A stretch of 64,000 nt of DNA, from assembly GCF_001262075.1 (NCBI RefSeq), contig NZ_CP012073.1, positions 2,157,001 to 2,221,000 on the forward strand, written 5' to 3'. The notes under the pieces are model-generated. The model saw only the letters and a program-made list of their open reading frames with translations, was not told the origin of the DNA and did no database searches. Of the stretch, positions 1 through 8,775 are shown one piece after another. This DNA comes from Ottowia sp. oral taxon 894 (GTDB taxonomy: Bacteria; Pseudomonadota; Gammaproteobacteria; Burkholderiales; Burkholderiaceae_C). Each line of letters starts with the position of its first letter. The stretch's first letter is position 1. Made by a program: the position numbers and the translations under genes.

Positions 1-1217
1 CCTTGCGCCACCCAGGCGCGGCGGAAGCGGTAGTGGCTGATGGCGATGCCCACCCAGGCAATAAAGCCCGTCAGGCCCGAGGCGGCCAGCACGTACTGGT
101 AAGCCGCGTCGTTGCCCAGTTGCAGCATGTAAACGCCCAGCACCAGCGCGCCCGTGGCCAGCAGGGCGGGCATGGGCACGCCGCGAGCATCCACCTTGCC
201 GAAGGCGGGCCAGGCCAGGCCGCTGCGCCCCATGGCGTAGAGCATGCGCGTGGAGGCATACATGCCCGAATTGCCCGCCGAGAGAATGGAGGTGAGGATG
301 ACGGCATTCATGGCCGCCGCCGCAAAGGCCAGCCCGGCGCGCTCGAATACCAGCGTGAAAGGCGATTTGGAGATTTCATCCACGTCCGCGCCCAGCAATT
401 CGGGGCTGGTATAGGGAATAATGAGGCCGATAATGGCGATGGCGAGAATATAGAAAATCAGGATACGCCAGAAAACCTGGTCAATGGCGCGGGGAATGTT
501 TTTTTCCGGCTCCTCTGATTCGCCTGCGGTAATGCCAATCAGCTCCGTGCCCTGGAATGAAAAGCCCGCCACCAGAAAAACCCCCAGCGTGGTCAGGAAC
601 TGCCCGCCCAGGCTGCCGCCCAGAAAAGGCGCGTCGCCCATGCTGAAGTTTTTCAGCCCGATATATTGGCCGCCCATGATGCCGAAAATGGTGAGCACGC
701 CGATGCCGAGAAAAATAATGACGGTGACCACCTTGATGAGCGCCATCCAGTATTCGGTTTCGCCATACACGCGCACCGAGGCCATGTTGAGCAGAAAAAT
801 CATGCATAAAAACAGCAGGCTCCAGCCCCAGGCGGGCATGAAGTTGCGCAGCGGCTCCCAGTAGCTGATGACGACGGCGGCCACGCTCACGTCCACCGCC
901 GCCGTGATCACCCAGTTGAACCAGTAATTCCAGCCCAGCGCGAAGCCCAGCGAAGGATCGACAAAGCGCGTGGCGTACGTGCTGAAGGAGCCGGAAACGG
1001 GCATGAACGTGGCCATTTCGCCCAGCGACGTCATGAAGAAATAGACCATGAGGCCAATGGCGGCGTAAGCCACCAGCGCCCCGCCCGGCCCGGCGCTGTG
1101 AATGGCCGAGCCGCTGGCCATGAACAGGCCCGTGCCAATGCAGCCGCCAATGGCGATCATGGAAAGATGCCGCGCCTTGAGGCGGCGCTGGATATGGTGG
1201 ACAGCAGTGTCTGACAT
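1..1217 (-). CDS. lysP: LysP-type amino acid permease, 3' end cut by the window
   Basis: An inner-membrane amino acid:proton symporter of the APC superfamily, probably for lysine. Reading the minus strand from the ATG at 1217 gives 405 open codons to the window edge. The frame has no stop, so the C-terminus lies outside. The N-terminus carries LKARHLSMIAIGGCIGTGLF, followed by the segments MTSLGEMATFMPVSGSF, ALGWNYWFNW and GFSFQGTELIGITAGESE. Their order and spacing closely match the lysine-specific permease LysP from memory. Substrate is inferred from that resemblance, and AroP/GabP-type relatives are the alternative. It is divergent from the binding protein gene at 1449, so amino acid uptake functions are clustered here. 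Confidence 0.88.
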   Translation of the reverse strand, partial: MSDTAVHHIQRRLKARHLSMIAIGGCIGTGLFMASGSAIHSAGPGGALVAYAAIGLMVYFFMTSLGEMATFMPVSGSFSTYATRFVDPSLGFALGWNYWFNWVITAAVDVSVAAVVISYWEPLRNFMPAWGWSLLFLCMIFLLNMASVRVYGETEYWMALIKVVTVIIFLGIGVLTIFGIMGGQYIGLKNFSMGDAPFLGGSLGGQFLTTLGVFLVAGFSFQGTELIGITAGESEEPEKNIPRAIDQVFWRILIFYILAIAIIGLIIPYTSPELLGADVDEISKSPFTLVFERAGLAFAAAAMNAVILTSILSAGNSGMYASTRMLYAMGRSGLAWPAFGKVDARGVPMPALLATGALVLGVYMLQLGNDAAYQYVLAASGLTGFIAWVGIAISHYRFRRAWVAQ

Positions 1218-1448
1218 GAATGTGAATGCTGAAAACGAAAACCGCAATTGTGCGTGAGGCCGCGCGCCAAGGCGCGGCGGCAGGGGTTGCCGCAGGCGGC
1301 GGCGCGCGGCGCAGGCGATCCAACCCCCGGTTGGATGGTTATGTGAAAAATATCGTTTCGGGCGCGGCGCAAATGTGGTTTGATACGCGCCTTCGCTGAA
1401 GCGGCGCGGCCCGCGCCGGTTTTCCCTATTCCGACAGGAGCAAATGAA

Positions 1449-2273
1449 ATGAAAAAGCAACTGGCATGGCTGGGCGCCGCCGTTCTGGCGCTGGCTTGCA
1501 CGCAGGCGCTGGCCGACCGGCTGGAAGATATTCAGAAAAAAGGCGTGCTGAAAGTGGCCTCTTTTGACAGCAATCCGCCTTTTGGCTTTGTGGATGCCAA
1601 ATCCAAGAAAATCGAAGGGCTGGATGTGGACTTTGCCCAGGCGCTGGCCGACAAGCTGAAAGTCAAGCTGGAAGTGATTCCCACCAACCCGGCCAACCGC
1701 GTGCCGCTGCTGGTTTCGGGCAAGGTGGATTTGGTAGTGGCCAATTTCACCATTTCGGAAGAGCGCGCCAAGCAGGTGGATTTCAGCATTCCCTATTTCG
1801 CTTCGGGTCAGCAATTCATCATCAAGCAAGGCACGGCGCTGGAAAAACCCGAAGACCTGAACAAGCTGCGCGTGGGCGTGGACAAAGGCACCGTGAATGA
1901 GGGCGTGATTCGCAGCCAGTTTCCCGGCGCCACGGTGGTGGCGTATGACGACACGCCTTTTGCCTTTGCCGCCCTGCGCAACGGCAATGTGCAGGCCATC
2001 ACGCAAGACGGCCCCAAGCTCATCGGCCTGCTGGCCAACGTGCCCGATCGCGACAAATACGTGATTCCGCCATTCACGGTGTCTGAAGACCTGATTGGCA
2101 TTGGCATTCCCAAAGGCGAGGCGGCGCTCAAGAAAGTGGTGGACGAGGCCCTGCTGGAGCTGGAAAAAAGCGGCAAGGCCGAGCAGATTTACAACGCCTG
2201 GTTCGGCCCCGACACAAAAACGCCGCTCAAGCGCCTCTATAAAATCGGCCAGGAAAAACCGCAGGCCAAATAA
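1449..2273 (+). CDS. polar amino acid ABC transporter, periplasmic binding protein
   Basis: Captures an amino acid in the periplasm and delivers it to the permease pair encoded downstream. The start at 1449 follows an AGGAG about ten bases upstream; a further upstream in-frame extension lacks a leader. The 274-residue product has a signal peptide (MKKQLAWLGAAVLALACTQ, probable cleavage after ALA at residue 22) and the SBP_bac_3 fold signature DRLEDIQKKGVLKVASFDSN. The segment GKVDLVVANFTISEERAKQV is typical of glutamate/polar amino acid binding proteins. It is separated from the permeases by a terminator-like hairpin, which often keeps the binding protein in excess. Substrate cannot be set from sequence alone. 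Confidence 0.88.
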   Translation: MKKQLAWLGAAVLALACTQALADRLEDIQKKGVLKVASFDSNPPFGFVDAKSKKIEGLDVDFAQALADKLKVKLEVIPTNPANRVPLLVSGKVDLVVANFTISEERAKQVDFSIPYFASGQQFIIKQGTALEKPEDLNKLRVGVDKGTVNEGVIRSQFPGATVVAYDDTPFAFAALRNGNVQAITQDGPKLIGLLANVPDRDKYVIPPFTVSEDLIGIGIPKGEAALKKVVDEALLELEKSGKAEQIYNAWFGPDTKTPLKRLYKIGQEKPQAK

Positions 2274-2321
2274 AACCGTGTTTTGTAACGCCCTGTTTTG
2301 AAAAGGGCGCGGCCCGGCCCG

Positions 2322-2360
2322 AAACCCTGCCGTCGGTAAAAGGCAGGGTTTTTCTTTTTT
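2322..2360 (+). terminator. intrinsic terminator / attenuator between binding protein and permease genes
   Basis: A perfect 10-bp stem (AAACCCTGCC at 2322-2331 with GGCAGGGTTT at 2342-2351) and a ten-base loop are followed by a T-rich run to 2360. A smaller CGCCCT/AGGGCG hairpin lies just upstream (2289-2309). The position inside an ABC transporter operon suggests partial termination, giving more binding protein than permease. Confidence 0.75.
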
Positions 2361-2378
2361 GCAAATGAGCAATGGCAC

Positions 2379-3140
2379 ATGGCGATGAATGTTTTTGGCG
2401 AACTGCTCGCGCCCCAATATCTGGGCTGGCTGTGGCACGGCTTTTGGGTGACCATCGGCCTGTCGCTGTGCGTGTGCGTGGCCGCCACGCTGGGCGGCTT
2501 TGCGCTGTGCGTGGCGCGCCTGCAAGGGCGCGGCGTGGTGCAGTGGGCGGCGCGCGTTTATCTCTCGGTGTTTCGCAACACGCCTTTGCTGGTTCAGCTG
2601 TTTTTCTGGTATTTCGGCGCGAGCGCCTTTTTGCCTGAAGGCTTTTTGCCCTGGCTGAACACGCCCCGGCAGATTGAAGTGGCCGGGCTTGCGCTGCGCT
2701 GGCCTTCGTTTGAGTTCATTGCCGGTTTTTTCGGGCTGACGCTGTTTACGGCGGCTTTCATTGCCGAAGAATTCCGCGCGGGCGTGCAGGGCGTGGGCGC
2801 CGGCCAGCGCGCCGCCGCCGCCGCGCTGGGCCTGACGCCTCTGCAAGCGTGGCGCCACGTCATCTTGCCGCAGGCGCTGCACAACGCCTTCTCGCCCCTG
2901 GTGGGCCAGTACATGAACGCGGTGAAAAACAGTTCGCTGACGATGGCCATCGGCCTGGCCGAGCTGTCTTACGCCTCGCGGCAGGTGGAGACGCAAACGT
3001 TCAAGACCTTTCAGGCGTTCGGCATTGCCACGCTGCTGTATCTGCTGCTGATTGCCGCAATGGAAGCGGCCTCGCAGCTGTGGCAGCGGCGCGGGCGTTT
3101 TCGCCGCGCGGGGCGTGAAGCGGTGAAGGCGGCGGCATGA
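2379..3140 (+). CDS. polar amino acid ABC transporter permease (GltJ-like)
   Basis: One of two membrane subunits of the amino acid importer. The 253-residue product has about five membrane segments, with an early YLSVFRNTPLLVQLFFWYFG stretch characteristic of the HisM/GltJ family. The EAA loop near residues 135-165 (AAALGLTPLQAWRHVILPQA) contacts the ATPase. The stop overlaps the next gene's start (ATGA at 3137), so the two permeases are translationally coupled. A second in-frame ATG six bases downstream is also possible as start. Family assignment is firm; substrate is inferred. Confidence 0.88.
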   Translation: MAMNVFGELLAPQYLGWLWHGFWVTIGLSLCVCVAATLGGFALCVARLQGRGVVQWAARVYLSVFRNTPLLVQLFFWYFGASAFLPEGFLPWLNTPRQIEVAGLALRWPSFEFIAGFFGLTLFTAAFIAEEFRAGVQGVGAGQRAAAAALGLTPLQAWRHVILPQALHNAFSPLVGQYMNAVKNSSLTMAIGLAELSYASRQVETQTFKTFQAFGIATLLYLLLIAAMEAASQLWQRRGRFRRAGREAVKAAA

Positions 3141-3844
3141 ATTTTTCCGTCGTCTGGGACAACCTGCCTTACCTGCTGCTGGGCGCCTGGCCCGATGGCC
3201 CGCTGGGCGGCGCGGCGCTGACGCTGGCGCTGAGCCTGGCTTCGGGCGCGGCTTCGGCCCTGCTGGGGCTGGCGCTGGGCATTGCGCTGGCCATGCTGCG
3301 CCAGCGCGCGCTGCGCGCCGCGCTGCTGGGTGCGCTGGCGTTTTTGCGCGCCATTCCGGTGCTCATGCTCATCTTCTGGGTTTACTTTTTGCTGCCCATC
3401 GCCTTCGGGCTGGATGTGCCGGAGCTGCTGACCGTGGTGCTGGCGCTTTCGCTGGTGGGCGGCGCGTATCTGGCGCATTCGGTGTACGCGGGCATCAGCA
3501 GCTTGCCGCCCGGCCAGATGCAGGCTGCGCTGGCGCTGGGCATGACGCGCTGGCAGGCCATGCGCCGCGTGGTGCTGCCGCAGGCGCTGCCGATGATGCT
3601 GCCCTCCTTTGTCAATCAATGGATTGCGCTCATCAAGGACACCTCGCTGGCTTACGTGATTGGCGTGGGCGAGCTGTCTTTCGTGGCCACGCAGGTGAAC
3701 AACCGCGTGATGGTCTATCCCGCCGAAATCTTTCTGGCCGTGGCCGTGCTGTATTACCTGATGTGCGCCAGCCTGGATGTGGCATCAGGCTGGCTGCTCA
3801 AGCGCCAGCCCGCGCGCGCCTGGCAGGAGCCGCAAGCAGACTGA
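3137..3844 (+). CDS. polar amino acid ABC transporter permease (GltK-like)
   Basis: Second membrane subunit of the importer, 235 residues. It shows the family's ALAFLRAIPVLMLIFWVYFL segment and an EAA loop (AALALGMTRWQAMRRVVLPQ). KDTSLAYVIGVGELSF follows, a stretch conserved in GltK/ArtQ-type permeases. It overlaps the preceding permease by four bases. No ATP-binding subunit follows: the next gene is DUF1841 on the other strand. The transporter must therefore use an ATPase encoded elsewhere, or the operon has lost it. Confidence 0.88.
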   Translation: MNFSVVWDNLPYLLLGAWPDGPLGGAALTLALSLASGAASALLGLALGIALAMLRQRALRAALLGALAFLRAIPVLMLIFWVYFLLPIAFGLDVPELLTVVLALSLVGGAYLAHSVYAGISSLPPGQMQAALALGMTRWQAMRRVVLPQALPMMLPSFVNQWIALIKDTSLAYVIGVGELSFVATQVNNRVMVYPAEIFLAVAVLYYLMCASLDVASGWLLKRQPARAWQEPQAD

Positions 3845-3856
3845 CTGCGGCAGGTT

Positions 3857-3921
3857 TTCAAGGCCAAATCGCCCGCAAGTCCTGGTGGAATGGGCGCAGG
3901 ATGCTCTCTTTTTGGGAGCAT
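3857..3921 (+). repeat. dispersed repeat A, copy 1 (degenerate)
   Basis: Shares the segment CAAGTCCTGGTGGAATGGG with copy 2 at 6128. It ends in a small ATGCTC/GAGCAT hairpin (3901-3921). It lies between the convergent permease and DUF1841 genes. Confidence 0.55.
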
Positions 3922-3954
3922 GCGGCGCGCCTTTCGCGGTTGCGCCGGTTGTGC

Positions 3955-4389
3955 TCAGTCGCGCGTGGCGCGGCGCTGGATGGCGTCAAGGTAGGCGTTG
4001 CCGTCGAAAGGGCGGCCGCTGGATTGGGCATCGGCCAGCATCTGGCCGAGAAAGGCCATGACTTCGTGGTGGGCGCGGTGCAAATCGCCCTGCCGGGAGG
4101 CGAGCTGCTCAACGGCGTGGCGAATGCCCCGGGGCTGGTCGATGCTGCATTGCTCGCTGATGGACAGGTGCATGGCCAGGTGCAGGAAGGGGTTGGCCTG
4201 GCCGTCCAGCTCCGGGTAGGCGCGGGCGATGGCGCTGGCTTCGTCGGCAAAGTCGGCGTGGTATTCGGGGTGTTCGGCAATCCAGTCAGCGGCCAGGGTT
4301 TCGATGGGCTGCATGGGCTGGCCCGCGCGGCGCTTGGCCCACGCGCGGCAGAAGAAGCGGCGCACTTCGGCAGGAGAGGGGGTGAACAT
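3955..4389 (-). CDS. DUF1841 family protein
   Basis: A 144-residue cytoplasmic protein of unknown function found widely in beta- and gammaproteobacteria. Recognised by the start MFTPSPAEVRRFFCRAW, the central NPFLHLAMHLSISEQCSIDQ and the following PRGIRHAVEQL. The length is normal for the family. It lies 18 bases downstream of the cystathionine beta-lyase gene on the same strand, so the two are probably co-transcribed. No biochemical role can be read from the sequence. Confidence 0.85.
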   Translation of the reverse strand: MFTPSPAEVRRFFCRAWAKRRAGQPMQPIETLAADWIAEHPEYHADFADEASAIARAYPELDGQANPFLHLAMHLSISEQCSIDQPRGIRHAVEQLASRQGDLHRAHHEVMAFLGQMLADAQSSGRPFDGNAYLDAIQRRATRD

Positions 4390-4407
4390 GGCGGCGGCGC
4401 AGGTATT

Positions 4408-5664
4408 TCAGGCCAGCGTCTGCTGCATGGCGTGTTGCAGGTCGCCCTGCAAATCAGCCGTGTCTTCCAGGCCAATGGCAAAGCGCACCAGCGTGCCGCG
4501 CGCCAGATGCGCGGGCCAGTCATGGCGCATGGTTTGCAGCTCATACGGCATGACCAGGCTGAACGGGCCGCCCCAGGAGTAGCCAATGCGAAACAGGCGC
4601 AGCGCATCGCAAAAGGCATCGACTTGTTCGCGGCTGAATTTCTCATCTATCACCACGCTGAACAAGCTGGCGGCTGCCCCCTGGCCTGCCGCATCAGCCG
4701 CGCCGCAGACGGCTTGCCAGTGCGCATGGCCGGGTGAAGCGGGCAGCGCGGGGTGCAGCACTTGCGCGAAAGGGGCCTGGCGCGCGGCCCATTCGGCCAG
4801 GCGGCGGGCGCTGCGGTCGGCGGCGGCGTAGCGCAAAGGCAGGGTGGGCAGGGCGCGCAGCACGGCTTCGGCGTCGTTGCCGCCCACGCCCAGGCCCAGG
4901 CGCATGTGGCAGAGCTTGAGCTTGCGGTGCAGGGCCGCATCGCGCGTGACCACGCTGCCCATGAGCACGTCGCCGCCGCCGCTGGGGTATTTGGTGAGCG
5001 CCTGCACGGAAATGTCCACCGCCAGCCCGCGCCCGTCCAGATTGAAGGGGTTGAAGGCCAGGCCCGCGCCCCAGGTGTTGTCCAGCGCGCTGAGCACGCC
5101 CAGCTCGCGGCACAGGCGCGCCTGCGCCAGCAAGTCAGGAAATTCCAGCGTGACGGAGCCGGCCGCTTCCAGCCAGACCAGGCGCGTGCGGGGCGTGACG
5201 CGATCGGCCAAGTCGGCCGGCTTCATGGGGTCATACACCTGATGGGTGATGCCGAACTGGCGCAGCTCGCCAGCGGCCAGGTCTTTGCCGGGGCCGTAGG
5301 CGTTGTCGGGTAGCAGCACTTCATCGCCCGTTTTGAGCAGGCCCAGATTCACCAGCGCCAGCGCAGCCAGACCGCTGGGCGCCAGCAGGCATTGCAGGCC
5401 GCCTTCCAGCGTGGCGATGCGCTCTTCGAGCGTGAACGTGGTGGGCGTGCCGTGCAGGCCGTAGGTGTAGGCGCTTTTGTCCATCCACTGGCGTTCGCGC
5501 ATGGCCGCCACGTTGGGAAAGAACACGGTGGACGCCTTATGCACCGCTGGCTGCGGAGCCTCGAATTCCGCAGGCGGAACGTAGGGGTGGTGTATGAGCC
5601 GGGTGGACGAAGCGCGCGGCGCGGATGCGGCTGGATCGGCGGAAGTTGTTGCAGTGTGTGGCAT
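4408..5664 (-). CDS. metC: cystathionine beta-lyase, PLP-dependent
   Basis: Cleaves cystathionine to homocysteine, pyruvate and ammonia in methionine synthesis, using pyridoxal phosphate. The 418-residue product belongs to the Cys/Met metabolism PLP family. It has TYGLHGTPTTFTLEERIATL, SALDNTWGAG (D195 binds the pyridine nitrogen) and VQALTKYPSGGGDVLMGS with K225 as the Schiff-base lysine. The start chosen is the ATG at 5664, because a longer frame to 5739 would run into the divergent arsC gene. No clear ribosome site is visible. Cystathionine gamma-synthase is less likely given the overall resemblance to bacterial MetC of the 'HGTPTT' type. Confidence 0.85.
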   Translation of the reverse strand: MPHTATTSADPAASAPRASSTRLIHHPYVPPAEFEAPQPAVHKASTVFFPNVAAMRERQWMDKSAYTYGLHGTPTTFTLEERIATLEGGLQCLLAPSGLAALALVNLGLLKTGDEVLLPDNAYGPGKDLAAGELRQFGITHQVYDPMKPADLADRVTPRTRLVWLEAAGSVTLEFPDLLAQARLCRELGVLSALDNTWGAGLAFNPFNLDGRGLAVDISVQALTKYPSGGGDVLMGSVVTRDAALHRKLKLCHMRLGLGVGGNDAEAVLRALPTLPLRYAAADRSARRLAEWAARQAPFAQVLHPALPASPGHAHWQAVCGAADAAGQGAAASLFSVVIDEKFSREQVDAFCDALRLFRIGYSWGGPFSLVMPYELQTMRHDWPAHLARGTLVRFAIGLEDTADLQGDLQHAMQQTLA

Positions 5665-5731
5665 GAGCGCGATAGTAGTGCCTGGCCTGACAATGGCCGC
5701 TTTTGCAATGGCTTCCAGCGCAGACCCGCCC

Positions 5732-6082
5732 ATGAGCACCGTTACCCTCTATCACAACCCCCGTTGCAGCACGTCGCGCCATGCGCTGGAGCTGCTGAAG
5801 GCGCGCGGCATCGAACCCGTCGTCATCGAATACCTGAAGAATCCGCCCACGGCGGATGAGCTGCGCCGCATCGCCGCCGCCACGGGCCAGCCGCTGCGCG
5901 CCCTGATTCGCACCAAGCAGCCTGAGTACCTGGAGCAAGGGCTGGATAACCCCGCGCTGACGGACGATGAGCTGCTGGCCGCAATGGTGGCCACGCCCGT
6001 GCTGATCAACCGCCCTATCGTGGTCACGGGAAAAGGCGCCCGCCTGGGAAGGCCGCTGCAAGCCATTGAGCAAGTGCTTTGA
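5732..6082 (+). CDS. arsC: ArsC-family arsenate reductase (glutaredoxin type)
   Basis: Predicted to reduce arsenate to arsenite with glutathione/glutaredoxin. The 116-residue protein has the family's catalytic C12 in HNPRCSTSR. It also has the arginines R60 (RALIRTK), R94 (LINRPIVVT) and R107, which occupy the positions described for the R773 plasmid enzyme. No arsR, arsB or acr3 gene is adjacent, so this is an isolated housekeeping-type copy rather than a resistance operon. The start at 5732 is set by similarity; the longer upstream frame is unsupported. Confidence 0.85.
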   Translation: MSTVTLYHNPRCSTSRHALELLKARGIEPVVIEYLKNPPTADELRRIAAATGQPLRALIRTKQPEYLEQGLDNPALTDDELLAAMVATPVLINRPIVVTGKGARLGRPLQAIEQVL

Positions 6083-6127
6083 GCCAGGCCGCCGCGCTTG
6101 AACCTGGCCTGGACTCAATGCCCTGGT

Positions 6128-6190
6128 TCAAGGCCCAAACCGGCCTCAAGTCCTAGTGGAATGGGCGCAGCTCGCTATTCTTTTCATAGT
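6128..6190 (+). repeat. dispersed repeat A, copy 2
   Basis: Contains CAAGTCCTAGTGGAATGGGC and is nearly identical over about 40 bases to copy 1 at 3857. It sits in the gap between arsC and the tRNA-Val terminator. Confidence 0.6.
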
Positions 6191-6219
6191 GATCCGCCAG
6201 CCGGGCCGCTGGCAGGCGC

Positions 6220-6252
6220 AAAAAAAATCGCCCGGCGCTACTGCCGGGCGAT
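6220..6252 (-). terminator. intrinsic terminator of tRNA-Val
   Basis: On the minus strand a perfect 10-bp stem (ATCGCCCGGC / GCCGGGCGAT) with a six-base loop is followed by eight T residues. It starts ten bases past the tRNA 3' end. Confidence 0.85.
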
Positions 6253-6261
6253 TTCGAATGC

Positions 6262-6338
6262 TGGTAGGCGCGATTGGACTCGAACCAACGACCCCCACCA
6301 TGTCAAGGTGGTGCTCTAACCAGCTGAGCTACGCGCCT
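6262..6338 (-). tRNA. tRNA-Val(GAC)
   Basis: A 77-nt cloverleaf can be folded by hand. The acceptor AGGCGCG pairs fully with CGCGCCT, the discriminator is A, and CCA is encoded. The T loop is TTCGAGT and the anticodon loop TTGACAT carries GAC (6302-6304 on the plus strand as gtc). A strong terminator follows. Confidence 0.97.
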
Positions 6339-6416
6339 TCGTTGTGAACGAAGCGGCGGATTCTAGCAGTAAAAAAGCAGGCTTTTCTCTGGCGCTTGCG
6401 GCCTGCATCGGCGCGG

Positions 6417-8621
6417 CTAGCGCCTTTTGGCGCTGCGCACGCCGGGCACCTGCCGCACGGCGCGCAAGGCGTCGGCCAGATTCAGCGTGCTGCTCACTTC
6501 CACGGTGAAGGTCATCCAGGCCGCGCCTTTGGCAGATTGGGTTTGCACGCCGGTCACGTTGATTTTTTCGCGCGCCAGCACGTCGGAAATGTCGCGCAGC
6601 AGGCCCTGCCGGTCTTGCGCTTCCACCGAAATATCAACGGGGTAAGCAGCTTGTGCGCCAACGCCCCAGGCCACTTCGATGATGCGGTCCGGCTCGCGCA
6701 CGATGAGGTCTTGCAAATTGGGGCAGCTCTTGCGGTGCACGCTCACGCCCTTGCCGCGCGTGACGTAGCCCGCAATGGCATCAGGCGGCGCGGGCTTGCA
6801 GCAGCGCGCCATCTGGGTCAGCAAGGAATCCAGCCCCACCACCAGCACGCCGCCTTTGCCCGCCGTGGCGCGGCTGGGCTTGCGCAGCAGCACCTGCCCT
6901 TCGGGCGGGGGCGGCGGCTCCGGCTCTGCGGGGCGCAAGGCGGCTTCGATGGTGCGCAGCGAAAGCTCGTCTTTGCCCACGGTTTCAAACAGCGCGTCGG
7001 GCGTTTTGTAGCCCAGCGAAACGGCCAGCTCTTCCAGCGCCAGGCTGGTCCGGCCTTCGCGCTGGAGGAGCTTTTCCACCATTTCGCGGCCACGAGCGAT
7101 GGTTTCGCGCGTGTGCTGCGCGTTGAACCAGGCGCGCACTTTGGCGCGGGCGCGCGAGCTGGCGATGTAGTTCAGCTCGGGGTTGAGCCAGTCGCGCGAG
7201 GGGCCGCCTTCCTTGGCAGCGGTGATTTCCACCGTCTGGCCGTTTTTCAGCGGGGTGTTGAGCGCCACCATCACGCCATCCACGCGCGCGCCCCGGCAGC
7301 GGTGGCCCAGCTCGGTGTGCAGGGCGTAGGCAAAGTCCACGGGCGTGGCGCCGCTGGGCAGGTCAATCAGGCGCGCGTCTGGCGTGAAAACGTAGATGCG
7401 GTCGTCAAACAAGGCCTGCGATGCCGTGGCGTCCGAAAGGTCATGCTCCCAGGCCAGCAACTGGCGCAGCACGGCAATCTTGGCGTCATAGGCGCTGGCG
7501 GCGCTCACGCCCGCGTAGCCTTTCACGCCCGCTTCCTTGTAGGCCCAGTGCGCGGCCACGCCGTTTTCGGCGTGCTCGTGCATGGCGCGCGTGCGGATTT
7601 GCACTTCCCAGGGCTTGCCGTCCGCGTCGCGCACCACCGTGTGCAGCGACTGGTAGCCATTGACTTTGGGCTTGGCGATGTAGTCGTCAAACTCGCCCGG
7701 CACGGGCGTGTAGTGCTCATTCACCCAGGCCAGCGCGGCATAGCAGTCCTGCACCGTAGGCACGATCACGCGCAGCGCGCGCACGTCGTAGATGTGGGCG
7801 AAATCCAGCTTCTTGCCGCGCATCTTGCGCACGATGCTGTAGATGTGCTTGGGCCGCCCCGACACCTCGGCATCCATGCCCAGCGCGCGCAGCGCCTTTT
7901 CAATATAGGCGCGGCGCTCTTCCAGCGCGGCTTCGCGCTCGGCGCGGCGCTCTTCCAGCATGTTGGCAATGTGCCGGTACACCTGCGGTTCCTGCGCGCG
8001 AAAGACCAGGTCTTCCATTTCCCACTTGATCTGCCAGATGCCCAGCCGGTTGGCCAGCGGCGCGAAAACCTCGTGCGACTCGCGCAGCAGCGCCGGCGGC
8101 AAGGCGCGCCGCTGGGCGGCAAACCAGCGCAGTGTTTGCAGGCGCGAAGCCAGCCGCAGCAGCACCACGCGCAAATCGCGGCTGAAAGCCAGCAGCATCT
8201 TGCGCACGTTTTCCGTCTGCTGGCGCGCGCGCTCCGGCGTGGAAAGCTCCTCGCGCCCCATGCGCGAGAGGCGCTGCGCGCGCTCCAGCCGCACCGCCTC
8301 ATGCGCCAGCCGTGCAAATTCGGGGCCAAACGCCTTGCCAATGATTTCTTCGGGGCGGTTGAGCTGCTCGCTGGCATACACCAGATAGGCCGCCGCCTGT
8401 ATTTCTTCGGAGCTGCCAATGTCGGCCAGGATTTTGGCCACGCCATCGGCATGCGCCAGCGCGTTTTCGCCTGAGTGAAAAGACTCGCTGCTGATCAGCG
8501 GCGCGGCAAAACTGCGCGCGCGCACCAGAAGCGGCGGCGCGCTGGCGTCAGCCTGGCCGGCCGCTGAAGGCGGATCCGCAGAGTCGATGGCAGAAGAAGA
8601 AAGCTGCGCTGGCGTCGTCAT
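6417..8621 (-). CDS. relA: GTP pyrophosphokinase RelA
   Basis: Makes (p)ppGpp from ATP and GTP/GDP on stalled ribosomes. From the ATG at 8621 the product has 734 residues. It has a degenerate N-terminal HD region, the synthetase domain (YDVRALRVIV, EFDDYIAKPKVNGYQSLHT), a TGS domain (RIYVFTPDARLIDLPSGATP), a Cys-bearing region (MARCCKPAPPDAIAGYVTRG) and a C-terminal ACT domain. The hydrolase HD/ED motifs are replaced (YLVYASEQ) and the synthetase carries the acidic EFDD typical of RelA. The enzyme should therefore synthesise but not hydrolyse, and a SpoT would be elsewhere. GGAGG lies unusually close to this ATG, and an upstream ATG at 8654 is possible. Confidence 0.92.
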   Translation of the reverse strand: MTTPAQLSSSAIDSADPPSAAGQADASAPPLLVRARSFAAPLISSESFHSGENALAHADGVAKILADIGSSEEIQAAAYLVYASEQLNRPEEIIGKAFGPEFARLAHEAVRLERAQRLSRMGREELSTPERARQQTENVRKMLLAFSRDLRVVLLRLASRLQTLRWFAAQRRALPPALLRESHEVFAPLANRLGIWQIKWEMEDLVFRAQEPQVYRHIANMLEERRAEREAALEERRAYIEKALRALGMDAEVSGRPKHIYSIVRKMRGKKLDFAHIYDVRALRVIVPTVQDCYAALAWVNEHYTPVPGEFDDYIAKPKVNGYQSLHTVVRDADGKPWEVQIRTRAMHEHAENGVAAHWAYKEAGVKGYAGVSAASAYDAKIAVLRQLLAWEHDLSDATASQALFDDRIYVFTPDARLIDLPSGATPVDFAYALHTELGHRCRGARVDGVMVALNTPLKNGQTVEITAAKEGGPSRDWLNPELNYIASSRARAKVRAWFNAQHTRETIARGREMVEKLLQREGRTSLALEELAVSLGYKTPDALFETVGKDELSLRTIEAALRPAEPEPPPPPEGQVLLRKPSRATAGKGGVLVVGLDSLLTQMARCCKPAPPDAIAGYVTRGKGVSVHRKSCPNLQDLIVREPDRIIEVAWGVGAQAAYPVDISVEAQDRQGLLRDISDVLAREKINVTGVQTQSAKGAAWMTFTVEVSSTLNLADALRAVRQVPGVRSAKRR

Positions 8622-8695
8622 TCCTCCATCGTAAACGCCGCGCCTTGCTCTCATTCAGACTTTGCTCAAGCAGCGTGCCTATGCGTATCGCTATC

Positions 8696-8722
8696 GCGCA
8701 TCAGTGCATTGCACTGATGCGC
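8696..8722. promoter_or_regulatory. 27-bp near-perfect palindrome upstream of relA
   Basis: GCGCATCAGTGCA and its exact inverse flank a single central T. It lies 75 bases upstream of the relA start and has no T-run, so it is more like an operator or hairpin than a terminator. Function unknown. Confidence 0.5.
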
Positions 8723-8775
8723 TGGCGCGGTGGATGCAACACTGCAAAACCCATCTTCCTCCCTCTGTTGCTGTG

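Noticed and set aside
5732-6082. Arsenic resistance operon
   Set aside because: Only arsC is present; no arsR, efflux or methyltransferase gene lies nearby.
6396-8474. 692-codon open frame antisense to relA
   Set aside because: A shadow of the high third-position GC of relA; low-complexity His/Gln/Arg-rich translation and no domain.
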